NCBI GenBank assembly: GCA_031253985.1
Contig: JAIRVH010000137.1
Location: forward strand, 1 to 64,000
Source: Sphingobacterium sp.
Lineage (GTDB): Bacteria > Bacteroidota > Bacteroidia > Sphingobacteriales > Sphingobacteriaceae
DNA: 64,000 nucleotides
Direction: 5' to 3'
The translations under genes were made by a program, and so were the position numbers. Position 1 is the first letter of the stretch. The number at the start of each line of letters is the position of its first letter. This document shows, piece after piece, positions 44,606-53,694 of this stretch. The notes under the pieces were generated by a model. The model saw nothing but the letters and a program-made list of their open reading frames with translations. It ran no database searches and was not told the DNA's origin.

Positions 44606-45043
44606 ATGGAACACAAGGATCAGCCTATAAAAAAGTTAGTCTCGGTTATTTTAGTTGAAAAGCAGCTCACCGATGTCTGGACATATTGGAACGATTCCGA
44701 TGCCATTATGCAATGGAATATCCCATTTGACGACTGGCACTGTCCAGCCGTTAGTATCGATTTTAGAGAAGGTGGAATGTTTAATTTTAGAATGGAAAAA
44801 ATAGCTAGTCGGGAAGGGTTTGATTATGTGGGTGTATTCGATGAGATTATTGCGATGGAGTATATTGAAAGCACCAGTGGCGGCAGAAAGTGTATTGTTG
44901 AGTTTCAGGCGATTGATCACAATACGATTATCAGGGAAATATTCGAACCTGATGCGTTTACTCCGTTGGAACTTCAGCAGTCTTTTACCGATGGAGTCTT
45001 GTTAAATTTTAAAAAATTTATGGAAAACAAAACATATCAGTAG
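44606..45043 (+). CDS. SRPBCC/AHSA1-family protein
   Basis: A 145-residue START-like (activator of Hsp90 ATPase homologue) protein. The segments KQLTDVWTYWNDSDAIMQW, DFREGGMFNFRM, YVGVFDEI and EFQAIDHNTIIREIFEPDA are typical. These proteins bind hydrophobic ligands or act as stress or toxin-tolerance factors; no catalytic residues are recognised. It is followed 40 bp later by an alpha/beta hydrolase gene, a plausible partner. Confidence 0.88.
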   Translation: MEHKDQPIKKLVSVILVEKQLTDVWTYWNDSDAIMQWNIPFDDWHCPAVSIDFREGGMFNFRMEKIASREGFDYVGVFDEIIAMEYIESTSGGRKCIVEFQAIDHNTIIREIFEPDAFTPLELQQSFTDGVLLNFKKFMENKTYQ

Positions 45044-45083
45044 CGTGTTGCTACAAACAGACAGATACTTTAGATGATAAATT

Positions 45084-45869
45084 ATGCGCACGTTAGAATC
45101 AAAAAGCGGCTATGCACCGGCTAATGGAATAAAACTTTATTACGAAATATTTGGTACTGGAAAGCCTTTGGTATTGATTCATGGTGGTGGCTCTTCTGGT
45201 TTTTCCGATTTTGAGGAGACTGTAAAAAGGTTGAACGACCGATACCAATTGATTTTAATAGATCTGCAAAATCATGGCAGATCCGAGCATAGGACATCCG
45301 ATGAAAGCTTTGAGCAAGATGCCAAAGATATTTTAGCCATTCTGGATTTTCTTTCTGTTGAAAAAGCCTCATTTTTCGGCTTTAGCAATGGTGCGACAAC
45401 AGTTTTGAAATTTGCGACGATGTACCCCCATAAGGTTGAAAAACTAGTTGCGGCATCAGGAAATACGAAAAGAGAGGGACTTTTGGATGGCTTTTTTGAA
45501 AGCATGGAAGTTTCAACTATTCAGGACATGCCGCCGTTTCTCAAAGAGAATTTTATGAAGCTGAATCCGGATCCAGAGAAATTTAGAAATATGTATGAAA
45601 AAGACAGCCAACGGATGATAAACTTTGAAGATTTTGACATAGAATCTTTAAAAGGTTTGACCTGCCCAGTATTTCTCATAGGAGGGGATCAAGATGTTGT
45701 AAAGGCGACCCATTTAGCCGATATGCAGCGGCAGATTCCTCATGCAAGGCTGCTTATTTTACCAGCTAATCATGGAAATTACATGATGGCCGATTTTAAT
45801 GGTGAAGTCAATACCAAACTGATTGATTTTACAATGCAACAAATACAGCAATTTTTGGAATCTAAATAA
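45084..45869 (+). CDS. Alpha/beta hydrolase
   Basis: A 261-residue hydrolase. It has oxyanion HGGGSSG (about 34-40), the nucleophile elbow GFSNG with Ser101, Asp in FLIGGDQD (about 210) and His in ILPANHGNYM (about 235). The overall layout is like prolyl-iminopeptidase- or esterase-type small enzymes. The substrate is unknown. It is probably cotranscribed with the SRPBCC gene. Confidence 0.88.
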   Translation: MRTLESKSGYAPANGIKLYYEIFGTGKPLVLIHGGGSSGFSDFEETVKRLNDRYQLILIDLQNHGRSEHRTSDESFEQDAKDILAILDFLSVEKASFFGFSNGATTVLKFATMYPHKVEKLVAASGNTKREGLLDGFFESMEVSTIQDMPPFLKENFMKLNPDPEKFRNMYEKDSQRMINFEDFDIESLKGLTCPVFLIGGDQDVVKATHLADMQRQIPHARLLILPANHGNYMMADFNGEVNTKLIDFTMQQIQQFLESK

Positions 45870-45904
45870 TGCTTGTCAATCGAACAAAAAAGCACTAATA
45901 AAGC

Positions 45905-46105
45905 TTATCGGTAATTACGCATATTGCGTTCCATTTTACGTATACGCTGTTCATTTTTTCCATCAACACGGGATGCGACGGCCCATATGGCCGCGGGTAT
46001 CCAACCCAGTATAGTTATCTGAAGAATCAAACAAAGAAGGCCACTAAAAATCTTACCGCGTAAAAAAAATGATAGCCAAGGAAGTAGGACTGCTATTAAT
46101 ATCAT
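45905..46105 (-). CDS. YqaE/Pmp3-family small membrane protein
   Basis: A 66-residue protein with two hydrophobic helices. MILIAVLLPWLSFFLRGK and LILQITILGWIPAAIWAV are the YqaE/Pmp3 signature. A basic tail (RIRKMERNMRNYR) follows. Family members are stress-responsive plasma membrane proteolipids. Monocistronic and convergent with the hydrolase gene. Confidence 0.85.
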   Translation of the reverse strand: MILIAVLLPWLSFFLRGKIFSGLLCLILQITILGWIPAAIWAVASRVDGKNEQRIRKMERNMRNYR

Positions 46106-46377
46106 AACTAATCGGTTTATTGTAATTATGTACTAAAATACAAAATTAAAGTATTCGCTGATAAAAACTATATAGAATATGAACTAAAGAAAAATAAACT
46201 ATTTATTGTAACGCTCTGGTATTTAATGTTTAACGGTTTGTTGGTTGTCAGAATAAGTAAATGTTAAGAAAACTTAAAATATGAGATTAAGCAGATGAAT
46301 TTTAAAATTCAAATTAGGAGTGGCATCAATGTTGATGTTTCCCTGTCGAATATTTAGATGCAGTTTACATAGAATAA

Positions 46378-46596
46378 ATGACGGAAAACATGGGAAACAA
46401 TAATATTATTGAGAACTTAAATAGTAAATATCGTGGCTATCTCGATGATGAGGGGAGATGGCTCAATGAAGGATTTAAGAATATTTTCATCGATGGGGAA
46501 CCAAACAGAGAAAACCTGAAAACATCGGTTTATCTTATGTTGCCCCAAGAGATCAGAGAATATGTCGATCATTTGCTAGGTGAAAAAATTGATTAG
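46378..46596 (+). CDS. Small hypothetical protein
   Basis: A 72-residue acidic protein (MTENMGNNNIIENLNSKYRG, GRWLNEGFKNIFIDGE, ILP-type LPQEIREYVDHLLGEKID). No motif is recognised. The ATG at 46378 and codon use are plausible and a clear terminator follows. A start at the second Met (46390) is also possible. Confidence 0.55.
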   Translation: MTENMGNNNIIENLNSKYRGYLDDEGRWLNEGFKNIFIDGEPNRENLKTSVYLMLPQEIREYVDHLLGEKID

Positions 46597-46627
46597 ACGA
46601 TATAGAAATAAACAGTACAAATTGAAG

Positions 46628-46673
46628 GTTTACTGAAATCAAGTATTTCTGGTTTTAGTAAACTTTCTTTTTT
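46628..46673 (+). terminator. Terminator after the 72-residue gene
   Basis: GTTTACT and AGTAAAC form a stem, extended inside by GAAAT/ATTTC, followed by TTTCTTTTTT. It lies 32 bp after the stop. Confidence 0.75.
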
Positions 46674-46707
46674 AAGATGGGATAGGAAAGCGTATGGTAA
46701 AAATTCA

Positions 46708-47282
46708 TTAAATACCAAACTCTTTTACGGTTTGACAGATTTGCTCCTTTTCTTTTCGACTCAGCACATTTAATATTGTCAATATTTCTTTACCCTGAAT
46801 AGTTTCAAGCTCAAGTCTTGGACCAAACCAATTACTTTCAATAATGCGGATGTTGACGATTTGGAGATATGGTACGAAGACCAGTGGATCCAAATCTGCC
46901 AAAGCCCACATACTTCCAGTTCTTTTTTCAATCCGTTTAAAATACAATCCTTTTTTATCTGTTCTGGCCCGTATAATCTTTTTGCTGATTCTTAAAAGAA
47001 GGATACCTCCTATAATAAATACTAAGTGGATCAATAACATGAATAAAGAGATCAAAAGCGAAATACATCCTTAAAGTCAAGTATCATAGTGTTGAAATTT
47101 TCTTTAAATGAATCATTTGGATGACAACCAATGAAAAATGTAGAGCCTCCCACTATAATCAGAACGATACCAATAATAATGGATCGCCAATTTGATAAAT
47201 AATAATTGATACAGATTTGACTGCCTTTGGCGACAGATTTTCCCTTTCGACTTAAAGGATTTATAATTTGAGAACGATTGTT
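46708..47282 (-). pseudogene. Two-helix bacterial PH-like membrane protein with an apparent -1 frameshift
   Basis: The downstream frame (from about 47055) encodes a membrane helix (MLLIHLVFIIGGILLLRI) and a small beta-rich PH-like domain (KKGLYFKRIEKRT, then IVNIRIIESNWFGPRLELE). Its only start is a TTG. The preceding frame, ending in VFRF at a TGA, carries another helix (SIIIGIVLIIVGGSTFFIG). Adding one base to the AAAA run at 47054-47057 joins them into about 190 residues, the usual size of STM3941/YdbT-like bPH proteins. No ATG begins the first part, so a second defect is possible. Confidence 0.55.
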
Positions 47283-47412
47283 TTAACGAGATACAAGCTG
47301 TTTTCCGAGCTTTATATGCCTGTTATATAAAAACGTATAGAAACTTCTGTTACCTAAGGCTGGACTATGCAGCATCTTCAATCTGGATGAGACCGATGAG
47401 GATAAGTTGGGA

Positions 47413-47420
47413 TACATTTG
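47413..47420 (+). promoter_or_regulatory. Candidate -7 element before the acetyltransferase
   Basis: TACATTTG fits TAnnTTTG, 25 nt upstream of the ATG at 47446. No good -33 TTG is seen at the expected distance. Confidence 0.35.
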
Positions 47421-47445
47421 CGATATAAATCAAAATATTTAAGAA

Positions 47446-47892
47446 ATGAATTACAACATTAGAAAAGCAAGTCTTGAGGACCTGGATCAAACAGCTGCAC
47501 TATTCAATCTTTATCGAATTTTTTACAGACAGGAATCGAATCTCGAAAAAGCGAGGGAATTTTTGAGGGAACGGTTTCTATATGGCGAATCAGAAATTTT
47601 TTTAGCTACTCAAGGGGAACAGGCTGTTGGTTTTGTTCAGCTTTACAAATTATTCCATTACACTAAATTGCAGCGACAGTGGTTATTGAGTGATCTTTTT
47701 GTTCACGCCGACCACCGAAGCAAAGGTCTATCGATCCGACTTATCGATCGCAGTAAACTATGGTGCGAAGAGACCGAGGCCTGTGGGCTGATGCTTGAAA
47801 CGGAGAAAACAAATGCTATAGGTAATGCCCTATATCCAAGATGTGGATTTCAATACGACAGTATGCATAATTACTACCATTGGTGGAGATAA
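47446..47892 (+). CDS. GNAT-family N-acetyltransferase
   Basis: A 148-residue acetyltransferase. The N-terminal strand MNYNIRKASLEDLDQTAALF is followed by FLATQGEQAVGFVQLY and the acetyl-CoA motif region LLSDLFVHADHRSKGLSIRL (R-x-x-G-x-S). The end, LETEKTNAIGNALYPRCGFQ, matches the GNAT motif B. Substrate unknown. A perfect hairpin follows the stop. Confidence 0.9.
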   Translation: MNYNIRKASLEDLDQTAALFNLYRIFYRQESNLEKAREFLRERFLYGESEIFLATQGEQAVGFVQLYKLFHYTKLQRQWLLSDLFVHADHRSKGLSIRLIDRSKLWCEETEACGLMLETEKTNAIGNALYPRCGFQYDSMHNYYHWWR

Positions 47893-47896
47893 TCTT

Positions 47897-47937
47897 AAAT
47901 GGATCGTCAAAGTATTTCTGTTCTTGGCGATCCATTT
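47897..47937. terminator. Hairpin between convergent genes
   Basis: AAATGGATCG and CGATCCATTT form a perfect 10-bp stem with a 21-nt loop, between genes ending at 47892 and 47953. Confidence 0.65.
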
Positions 47938-47952
47938 GATAGCTTAGCTTGA

Positions 47953-48405
47953 TTAGACGGCAAATTGCGTCAAATGATGATCGAGGTGTTTATAAAACAT
48001 GTTGTTCCATTCCCAGCTTTTGAGCCTTCCGAATGAATGGGACTCCTTTCCATCAAAATAGTTTTCGCCCAATTCCAGTGTTTTTTGAATATAAGCTATC
48101 AATCTGCCTTGTTCGAGCTCAAAATCCCGTCTTGACGTTACCAGAAACTCTGTAGAAGTAGGATTATTTCTCTTATAAGGCTTTTCGCTCACAACCAGAT
48201 TTTTTACAAACCATTTTAGCAGCAGTTTCTTTAATCCAGTTGGTTTAGGATGCTTATTATCATAGATTAATTCATAGGTCACATTGCAGTGAGCAAGCAT
48301 TTGATCAACAGTCATTTTACCCCCTTGGACCCTGCTGTCTGGATTAAGATTTTGAATCCGTGCCATAACTTCATCACTTACTGTTTTGTCGAAAATGTTT
48401 TTCAT
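47953..48405 (-). CDS. DUF1569/DinB-like protein
   Basis: A 150-residue helical protein matching DUF1569: VQGGKMTVDQMLAHCNVTYE with a metal-site histidine, then the mid-region KRNNPTSTEFLVT and the terminal YKHLDHHLTQFAV. It is a relative of the DinB/YfiT superfamily with putative metal binding. Function unknown. It stands alone. Confidence 0.85.
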   Translation of the reverse strand: MKNIFDKTVSDEVMARIQNLNPDSRVQGGKMTVDQMLAHCNVTYELIYDNKHPKPTGLKKLLLKWFVKNLVVSEKPYKRNNPTSTEFLVTSRRDFELEQGRLIAYIQKTLELGENYFDGKESHSFGRLKSWEWNNMFYKHLDHHLTQFAV

Positions 48406-48623
48406 TATTTAGCTGTTAATTGGTTTTTTAATTTTGGGTTTCAACTTTTGGCAAACTTAGATAAATGGATTTTTATATGCAAAATTAGGCTTCATTTGAC
48501 GGGTAATATAGGGAGCAAAAGATACTCATTTTGTATAATTTCATTTGCAAATGAATACAAATTTATTTTAGTTTGAAGATCTTTACGCCGAAGTAAAGAT
48601 CTTAATCCCAAAAAATAGTTTGA

Positions 48624-49421
48624 ATGACAATTCCGATGAGACCATTTCATTTTCTAAATCCAAGGACAGTCTATGTGGTACTTTTATCTATTCTTTTGTA
48701 TTCTTGTCAGTCCCAAAATCCGGATAGCATTATACTTGAAAAAATGGATAAAACATTTAATGTGTCCAAGTTTTATGAGCCCAAAATACAACGAAGCGAA
48801 GAATTGTTGCATGCAGACATAAAAAAAATGAATAAAAAGGAGTTGAAAGAAGCTTTTGGAACCGCTATGTTTAAAAAGGATACGCTAGCCATTTTTACTT
48901 CAGAAGGGAGCTTGCCAACGCCATTTTATATCGAATCTACTGCAGTTTGGGGAACTAGAAAACTGAAGCCGGTCAAAGATTTTGGTTATCGTTACTCAAC
49001 TGTTTCCTATAACGAAGAAAAGGATACGCTAGCGATGTTAAACGGGGTATCTTTTCCAGCGTTGACTATGGGAGAAGATAAAAAAGGTGAATTTGCTTAT
49101 TTATATGCCATGAAGACCTCGAAAAATAAAGGAGATTTCCAAGATCTTTATAACTATCTACAGAAAAACTATAAAGCGTTGAGACTTCCAGAAGATGCGG
49201 GAAATAGTATAAAAGCTTGGGAAAATAAAGATTTCTATTATTTTTTGAGCAAAAAAAATAGAAGAGAAGAGCAGATCTTTTCATTCGGGGAAGATGAAAA
49301 CGAAAATCCGACAGCTACAGACATTACTGATATCCGTTTAGAAATTTATAACAAGATATATATCGAAAATATGCGGAAAGAACAAGTTTATTTACCGGAT
49401 TATATTCCTCTTATCCACTAA
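48624..49421 (+). CDS. Hypothetical lipoprotein
   Basis: A 265-residue lipoprotein with lipobox ILLYSC (Cys about 28). The mature part is lysine- and glutamate-rich with helical segments (ILEKMDKTFNVSKFYEPK) and beta strands near the middle (SEGSLPTPFYIESTAVWG, FGYRYSTVSY). I do not recognise a family. An alternative ATG lies four codons downstream. Monocistronic. Confidence 0.7.
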   Translation: MTIPMRPFHFLNPRTVYVVLLSILLYSCQSQNPDSIILEKMDKTFNVSKFYEPKIQRSEELLHADIKKMNKKELKEAFGTAMFKKDTLAIFTSEGSLPTPFYIESTAVWGTRKLKPVKDFGYRYSTVSYNEEKDTLAMLNGVSFPALTMGEDKKGEFAYLYAMKTSKNKGDFQDLYNYLQKNYKALRLPEDAGNSIKAWENKDFYYFLSKKNRREEQIFSFGEDENENPTATDITDIRLEIYNKIYIENMRKEQVYLPDYIPLIH

Positions 49422-49526
49422 TTGAACTGGAAAATTGGTGACCGTCAAACTTGTTACAAAGCTGCATAGACGAATTTGTTTATATTTACTTTCTTGTAAA
49501 AAAATCAATCAGATCGTTTAATTTTT

Positions 49527-50666
49527 ATGCCCGGTACTCAAATATCAACTTCCGCTTATACAGATACCAAACCACATTATGCTGTACTTGACGGGTTACG
49601 TGGCGTAGCTGCTATTACCGTCGTTTGCTTTCACATTTTTGAAGCCTTTGCGACGAGCCATCTGGACCAGCGTATTAATCATGGGTATTTGGCGGTTGAC
49701 TTTTTCTTTATGCTTTCAGGTTTTGTTGTGGGGTATGCTTATGATGATCGTTGGAAGACAATGTCAACAAAAGAGTTTATCAAACGTAGAATAATACGTC
49801 TACATCCGATGGTTGTTATGGGGGCGGTTATAGGAGCAATCATGTTCTATTTTCAGGGCTGTTCTGTTTGGGATGTGACTAAGGTAACATTTTCTTCTTT
49901 GGCCATTGCAACCTTATTGAATGCCTTATTAATCCCTGCAATTCCCGGGCATGAAGTGAGAGGACTTGGAGAGATGTTTCCGTTAAATGGACCTAGCTGG
50001 TCTTTGTTTTTTGAATACATCGGCAATATCTTATATGCCTTGGTCATTCGTAGATTCTCGAACAAAGCATTGGCTGGACTCGTTATTTTATTCGGAGTAG
50101 GATTGGCTGTATTTGCTACACTAGGTCCTTTGGGGGATATATGTGCTGGATTTTCGCTCACAGGAACTGAATTTACAGCAGGCTCCCTTCGTCTTTTATT
50201 TTCATTCACGGCCGGTTTATTTTTATCGCGAATATTTAAATCTTTGCAAATCAAGGGCGCATTTTGGATTTGTAGTTTGATTCTTGTTCCACTTTTGGCA
50301 ATGCCTCGCATTGGTGGTGCCGAGCATCTTTGGATGAACGGTATATATGATACCCTATGCTGCGTGCTAGTGTTCCCGCTACTTGTCGTTTTAGGGGCTT
50401 CGGGAAAGGGGAGCAGTGGCTTCACAAATTGGTTTTGTAAATTTTTAGGCGATCTATCTTATCCGTTGTACATGGTACATTATCCATTTATTTATTTGTA
50501 TTATGCCTGGGTCAAGAATGAAAACCTGAGTTTCGAAGAATCTTTACCTGGAGCCGCAGCTGTTGTCATCGGCAGTATTGTTCTTGCGTATTGCTGTCTG
50601 AGGTTATATGACATGCCTGTACGAAAATATCTGTCCAAACGATTTTTAAGATCAAAAGGGAAGTAA
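49527..50666 (+). CDS. OafA/YrhL-type membrane acyltransferase
   Basis: A 379-residue integral membrane acyltransferase (acyltransferase 3 family). The conserved opening YAVLDGLRGVAAITVVCFHIFE contains the essential arginine and histidine. GYLAVDFFFMLSGFVVGYAY and KRRIIRLHPMVVMG follow. About ten membrane helices continue to the C-terminus. It probably O-acetylates a surface sugar or antibiotic-like molecule. Its surroundings do not reveal the substrate. Confidence 0.92.
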   Translation: MPGTQISTSAYTDTKPHYAVLDGLRGVAAITVVCFHIFEAFATSHLDQRINHGYLAVDFFFMLSGFVVGYAYDDRWKTMSTKEFIKRRIIRLHPMVVMGAVIGAIMFYFQGCSVWDVTKVTFSSLAIATLLNALLIPAIPGHEVRGLGEMFPLNGPSWSLFFEYIGNILYALVIRRFSNKALAGLVILFGVGLAVFATLGPLGDICAGFSLTGTEFTAGSLRLLFSFTAGLFLSRIFKSLQIKGAFWICSLILVPLLAMPRIGGAEHLWMNGIYDTLCCVLVFPLLVVLGASGKGSSGFTNWFCKFLGDLSYPLYMVHYPFIYLYYAWVKNENLSFEESLPGAAAVVIGSIVLAYCCLRLYDMPVRKYLSKRFLRSKGK

Positions 50667-50729
50667 AGGTGATATGCTTTAGGATATCAAACAGTCCCCA
50701 CTCGTAATCAGTCTTTTTCGAAGAATACG

Positions 50730-51413
50730 TTAAAGCAGTCCCATATCTACTAAATCCAGTACTGTATGCCTTTTATTGGCCAATGTGTTTTTTATACATG
50801 CTTCAATTATTTTTTTGACGCCACTTGAATAAGAGTCATGTCCGAGGACCTTGGTTTCAATCTTAATCTCATCATTTTGATCTTTGATTACAATCTGATG
50901 ATAGGCATGCTTTTCTAAGTGGGCAACAGGGATATTGATCTTATAGGCTTGCGTTTTCGCATCACGGATAGAGATTATCCGCTCGTGAGGGACATGTAAG
51001 GAGTTGGCAATATGATAGGCTGTACCAGGCTCGGTCGTTTTGGAGGATTGATGGGACTCCATAATAGATATTTCATAGTCCTTAAAGTTATGGCCAAATT
51101 GCTGAAGCATAAAAAGTGTTTTTAACAACAGTATAGACGTATTCGGACAAATAATGAGCGGAAAGGCTGTATCAAGCTTTTCAGTCTCCAACCCGGTCGA
51201 CAGTTCAATTAACACTGAGCCCGTTCGCGCACAAAAATCAAGACAATCTTTCAGTTCACGACCTGATCCAGCATGTATAACAATAGATGGAGAGGTCGTT
51301 GTATCGGAGGGTTGCCACGGAAGAAGTTCGACTGTGGGAATGGAGAAATCAGCTTTCAGTATAGCGTTTGCCAGTTTTCCTGATCCAACTACAAATGCTT
51401 TTTTTGTATTCAT
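50730..51413 (-). CDS. Atypical dihydrodipicolinate reductase (DapB)-like protein
   Basis: A 227-residue oxidoreductase-like protein. The N-terminal NAD(P) fold begins KKAFVVGSGKLANAIL, a shortened nucleotide loop. The C-terminal half carries the DapB-type catalytic segment ESHQSSKTTEPGTA (His and Lys preserved) and an ending like SSGVKKIIEACIKNTLANK. It lacks the full GxxGRMG and the usual length (about 240-270). It is probably a reductase acting on another substrate. It lies 137 bp downstream of the PRISE-like gene, in the same direction. Confidence 0.8.
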   Translation of the reverse strand: MNTKKAFVVGSGKLANAILKADFSIPTVELLPWQPSDTTTSPSIVIHAGSGRELKDCLDFCARTGSVLIELSTGLETEKLDTAFPLIICPNTSILLLKTLFMLQQFGHNFKDYEISIMESHQSSKTTEPGTAYHIANSLHVPHERIISIRDAKTQAYKINIPVAHLEKHAYHQIVIKDQNDEIKIETKVLGHDSYSSGVKKIIEACIKNTLANKRHTVLDLVDMGLL

Positions 51414-51550
51414 ATAGTTTATTTTATCAACTATCCGATATCCTTTTGACTATAAATAGATAAAATGATATCAGATGAATTTGTAATGAAGTAAAGGTTG
51501 TGCTTGAGTCAGGTAAGTTACAAAAATAGACGGTAAAAATTTAATCTTTG

Positions 51551-52609
51551 TTAGTATGGAATTATTCTTTTTTCACGCATTTCGTCAAAAAGTTGGTAGA
51601 ACATTTGTTCGGTATCCATAAATTCGTGAAATCCGAGGCGACGGGCTTTTGTGCCATCGGCAAAAAAATCATAATCCCAAGAAAAAACAAAATCGCCAAA
51701 AGGCCATGCGGAAACCTCCCGATAGCTATAGCTTAACTGATGCTCCTTTTGTAATCTCTGCCATATTGGTTCTTTATCCGCCATCATAGTTGCAAGAGAT
51801 AGCGGGATTGGATCGGCGGTTTCCATCTTGAAATAAGAGGCCAATTTAGGCCAGAGTTCCTTCCATCGAAAGAGATCGCCATTGTTAATGTTGAAAGCTT
51901 GATTGGCAGCTTGGGGATTCGTAGCAGCCCATACCATTGCTTTCGCTAATAGTGTGGCATCAGTCATTTCCATCAGTGTCTGAAAAGCGCCAATTTTTCC
52001 GGGAAACCGAAGTGGGATACCGAGTTCTTTTGATATAGATGCATATACAGCGATCAGCATCGCTAGATTCATCGGATTATTGGGAGCTGTTCCGCCAACA
52101 ACGGATGGACGTATAGCAGACCAGGTCCATTTCTTCCCTTTTTGTAACTGTTCGAGGTATTGCTGTTGACTGGTATTGAATTCCGGTGGCATATGGCCAG
52201 CGTCCGATTCTTTAGCAGGTGTCTTAAAGGGGCCTAAATGTGCACCATATACTTTGTAACCTTGCATGAGGCTGATATGTTGAATATTGGGGGCAATTGG
52301 TTCGACCGCGGTCAAAACATGGCTTAACATTTTCATGTTGGGCTCAACCAACTCTGCCCAGGTAGGTCTATCCTGGTAAGCAACATAGTAAATGTGAGTG
52401 ACGGTATTCAAGTTACCGAGTTTTTTGAGACAGTCCGCTAAATCCAATAAATCTACGGCTATAAAGCGCACTTTTTGCCGGCCGACATTTGCTCGTCGCG
52501 ATATCCCTATGATTTCCCATTCCTCCAATTTTTCGAGATATTCGATGAGATTGTTACCAATGACGCCATTGGCGCCAACAACTAAAGCTGTTTTCTTTCT
52601 AGTTTTCAT
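51551..52609 (-). CDS. PRISE-like short-chain dehydrogenase/reductase
   Basis: A 352-residue atypical SDR of the progesterone 5-beta-reductase/iridoid-synthase-like (PRISE) group. The cofactor motif is VVGANGVIGNNLIEYL (10-25), then ISRRAN for NADPH preference. The catalytic lysine segment is MQGYKVYGAHLGPF, and SAIRPSVVGGTAPNNPMN follows. It probably reduces an enone or keto group of a small molecule. It is divergent to an AraC regulator, with TCTAA repeats between, and upstream of the DapB-like gene. Confidence 0.88.
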   Translation of the reverse strand: MKTRKKTALVVGANGVIGNNLIEYLEKLEEWEIIGISRRANVGRQKVRFIAVDLLDLADCLKKLGNLNTVTHIYYVAYQDRPTWAELVEPNMKMLSHVLTAVEPIAPNIQHISLMQGYKVYGAHLGPFKTPAKESDAGHMPPEFNTSQQQYLEQLQKGKKWTWSAIRPSVVGGTAPNNPMNLAMLIAVYASISKELGIPLRFPGKIGAFQTLMEMTDATLLAKAMVWAATNPQAANQAFNINNGDLFRWKELWPKLASYFKMETADPIPLSLATMMADKEPIWQRLQKEHQLSYSYREVSAWPFGDFVFSWDYDFFADGTKARRLGFHEFMDTEQMFYQLFDEMREKRIIPY

Positions 52610-52647
52610 TTTTATCTATTCTTTATAAGGACAAAGTTAGCTGGAAG

Positions 52648-52695
52648 TCTAACGCGTATTAGGTAAAAATCTAATATAATTATGTATATTTCTAA
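52648..52695. promoter_or_regulatory. Phased TCTAA repeats in the PRISE/AraC divergent region
   Basis: TCTAA occurs at 52648, 52670 and 52691, spaced 22 and 21 bp. TATTAG/CTAATA at 52657-52676 forms an inverted repeat. This suits a two-helix-turn-helix AraC protein. The third copy favours translation starting at 52697 rather than 52682. Confidence 0.5.
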
Positions 52696-52696
52696 T

Positions 52697-53485
52697 ATGA
52701 AACGCTATCGTCAATTTGAGCCTGTACTTATCTCATCAGTTAAGATGTTTGAATGGAAGCATCCCGAACATAATCATAATCATTATGAGTTTATTTTTAT
52801 TCGGGAGGGCTTAGGACGACATTTCATTAACGGACATCCATATCCTTACAAGGGTGGGATGATCTTTCTCCTCGGTCCCGACGATCAGCATTATTTTGAA
52901 ATTGAACAATACACACATTTTGTTTATCTTAAATTTACCGATGCCTATCTGGGTTGCAATCCGATAGGTTCTGTAACTGCGATACAACAGTTGGAGTATC
53001 TAATAAAAAGTAGAGAAACCCATCAGCATGGATTTCAATTAGCTGGGGAAGCTCAATCGGCCGTTGAGCTGATCTTTGATCTACTAGTGCTATGGAGAAA
53101 GAACCAAACCGGAAATCAGGAGCTTATTTGGTTGCAATTATTCAGTATTGTACATATTTTGCAACTGAATATGCCTGAATTGCGAAGCAGTAGTTTTAGG
53201 GGCCGTGATCTGCAAGCTATGTTCTGTTATATCCATAAGAATATTTACGATCCTAATCGCCTGCGAACAACCGTGATGGCACAGCATTTTAATATCGCTA
53301 ACGATTATCTCGGTATTTACTTTAAACGTCAGGCGGGAATTACTCTGCGGAACTATATTCAGAACTATCGCAGTACGTTGATAAATCAAAGAATAACAGC
53401 AGGAAGAGCGACTTTAAAGGAGATCGCCTTGGAATTTGGGCTGACCGATGTAAGTCATCTGACGAAAATTAGACATAAAGCTTAA
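52697..53485 (+). CDS. AraC-family transcriptional regulator
   Basis: A 262-residue regulator (267 if the upstream ATG at 52682 is used). The N-terminal cupin (about 15-100) shows HPEHNHNHYEFIFIREG and LLGPDDQHYFEIEQ, several histidines that could bind a metal or ligand. The C-terminal AraC domain spans about 165-262 (YDPNRLRTTVMAQHFNIAND, GITLRNYIQNYR, ATLKEIALEFGLTDVSHLTK). It probably controls the divergent PRISE/DapB-like genes. Confidence 0.9.
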   Translation: MKRYRQFEPVLISSVKMFEWKHPEHNHNHYEFIFIREGLGRHFINGHPYPYKGGMIFLLGPDDQHYFEIEQYTHFVYLKFTDAYLGCNPIGSVTAIQQLEYLIKSRETHQHGFQLAGEAQSAVELIFDLLVLWRKNQTGNQELIWLQLFSIVHILQLNMPELRSSSFRGRDLQAMFCYIHKNIYDPNRLRTTVMAQHFNIANDYLGIYFKRQAGITLRNYIQNYRSTLINQRITAGRATLKEIALEFGLTDVSHLTKIRHKA

Positions 53486-53694
53486 TTTAGTTCTTATAAA
53501 AGTGCTCAAGGCGCAACAGACCTAACCCATGGATAATTTCACCTTCCACTGCTTGACCATATAGAAATTAGGTTAAATTGAACATGTGGAGCAAATTCCA
53601 TCATTATATCGAGAAAATGACGCCTACAACGCGTGGCGAAAAAAATTGGCTGGATAAATTGATTTTTCGACATTTTTTGTAAATTTGTCGAGTA

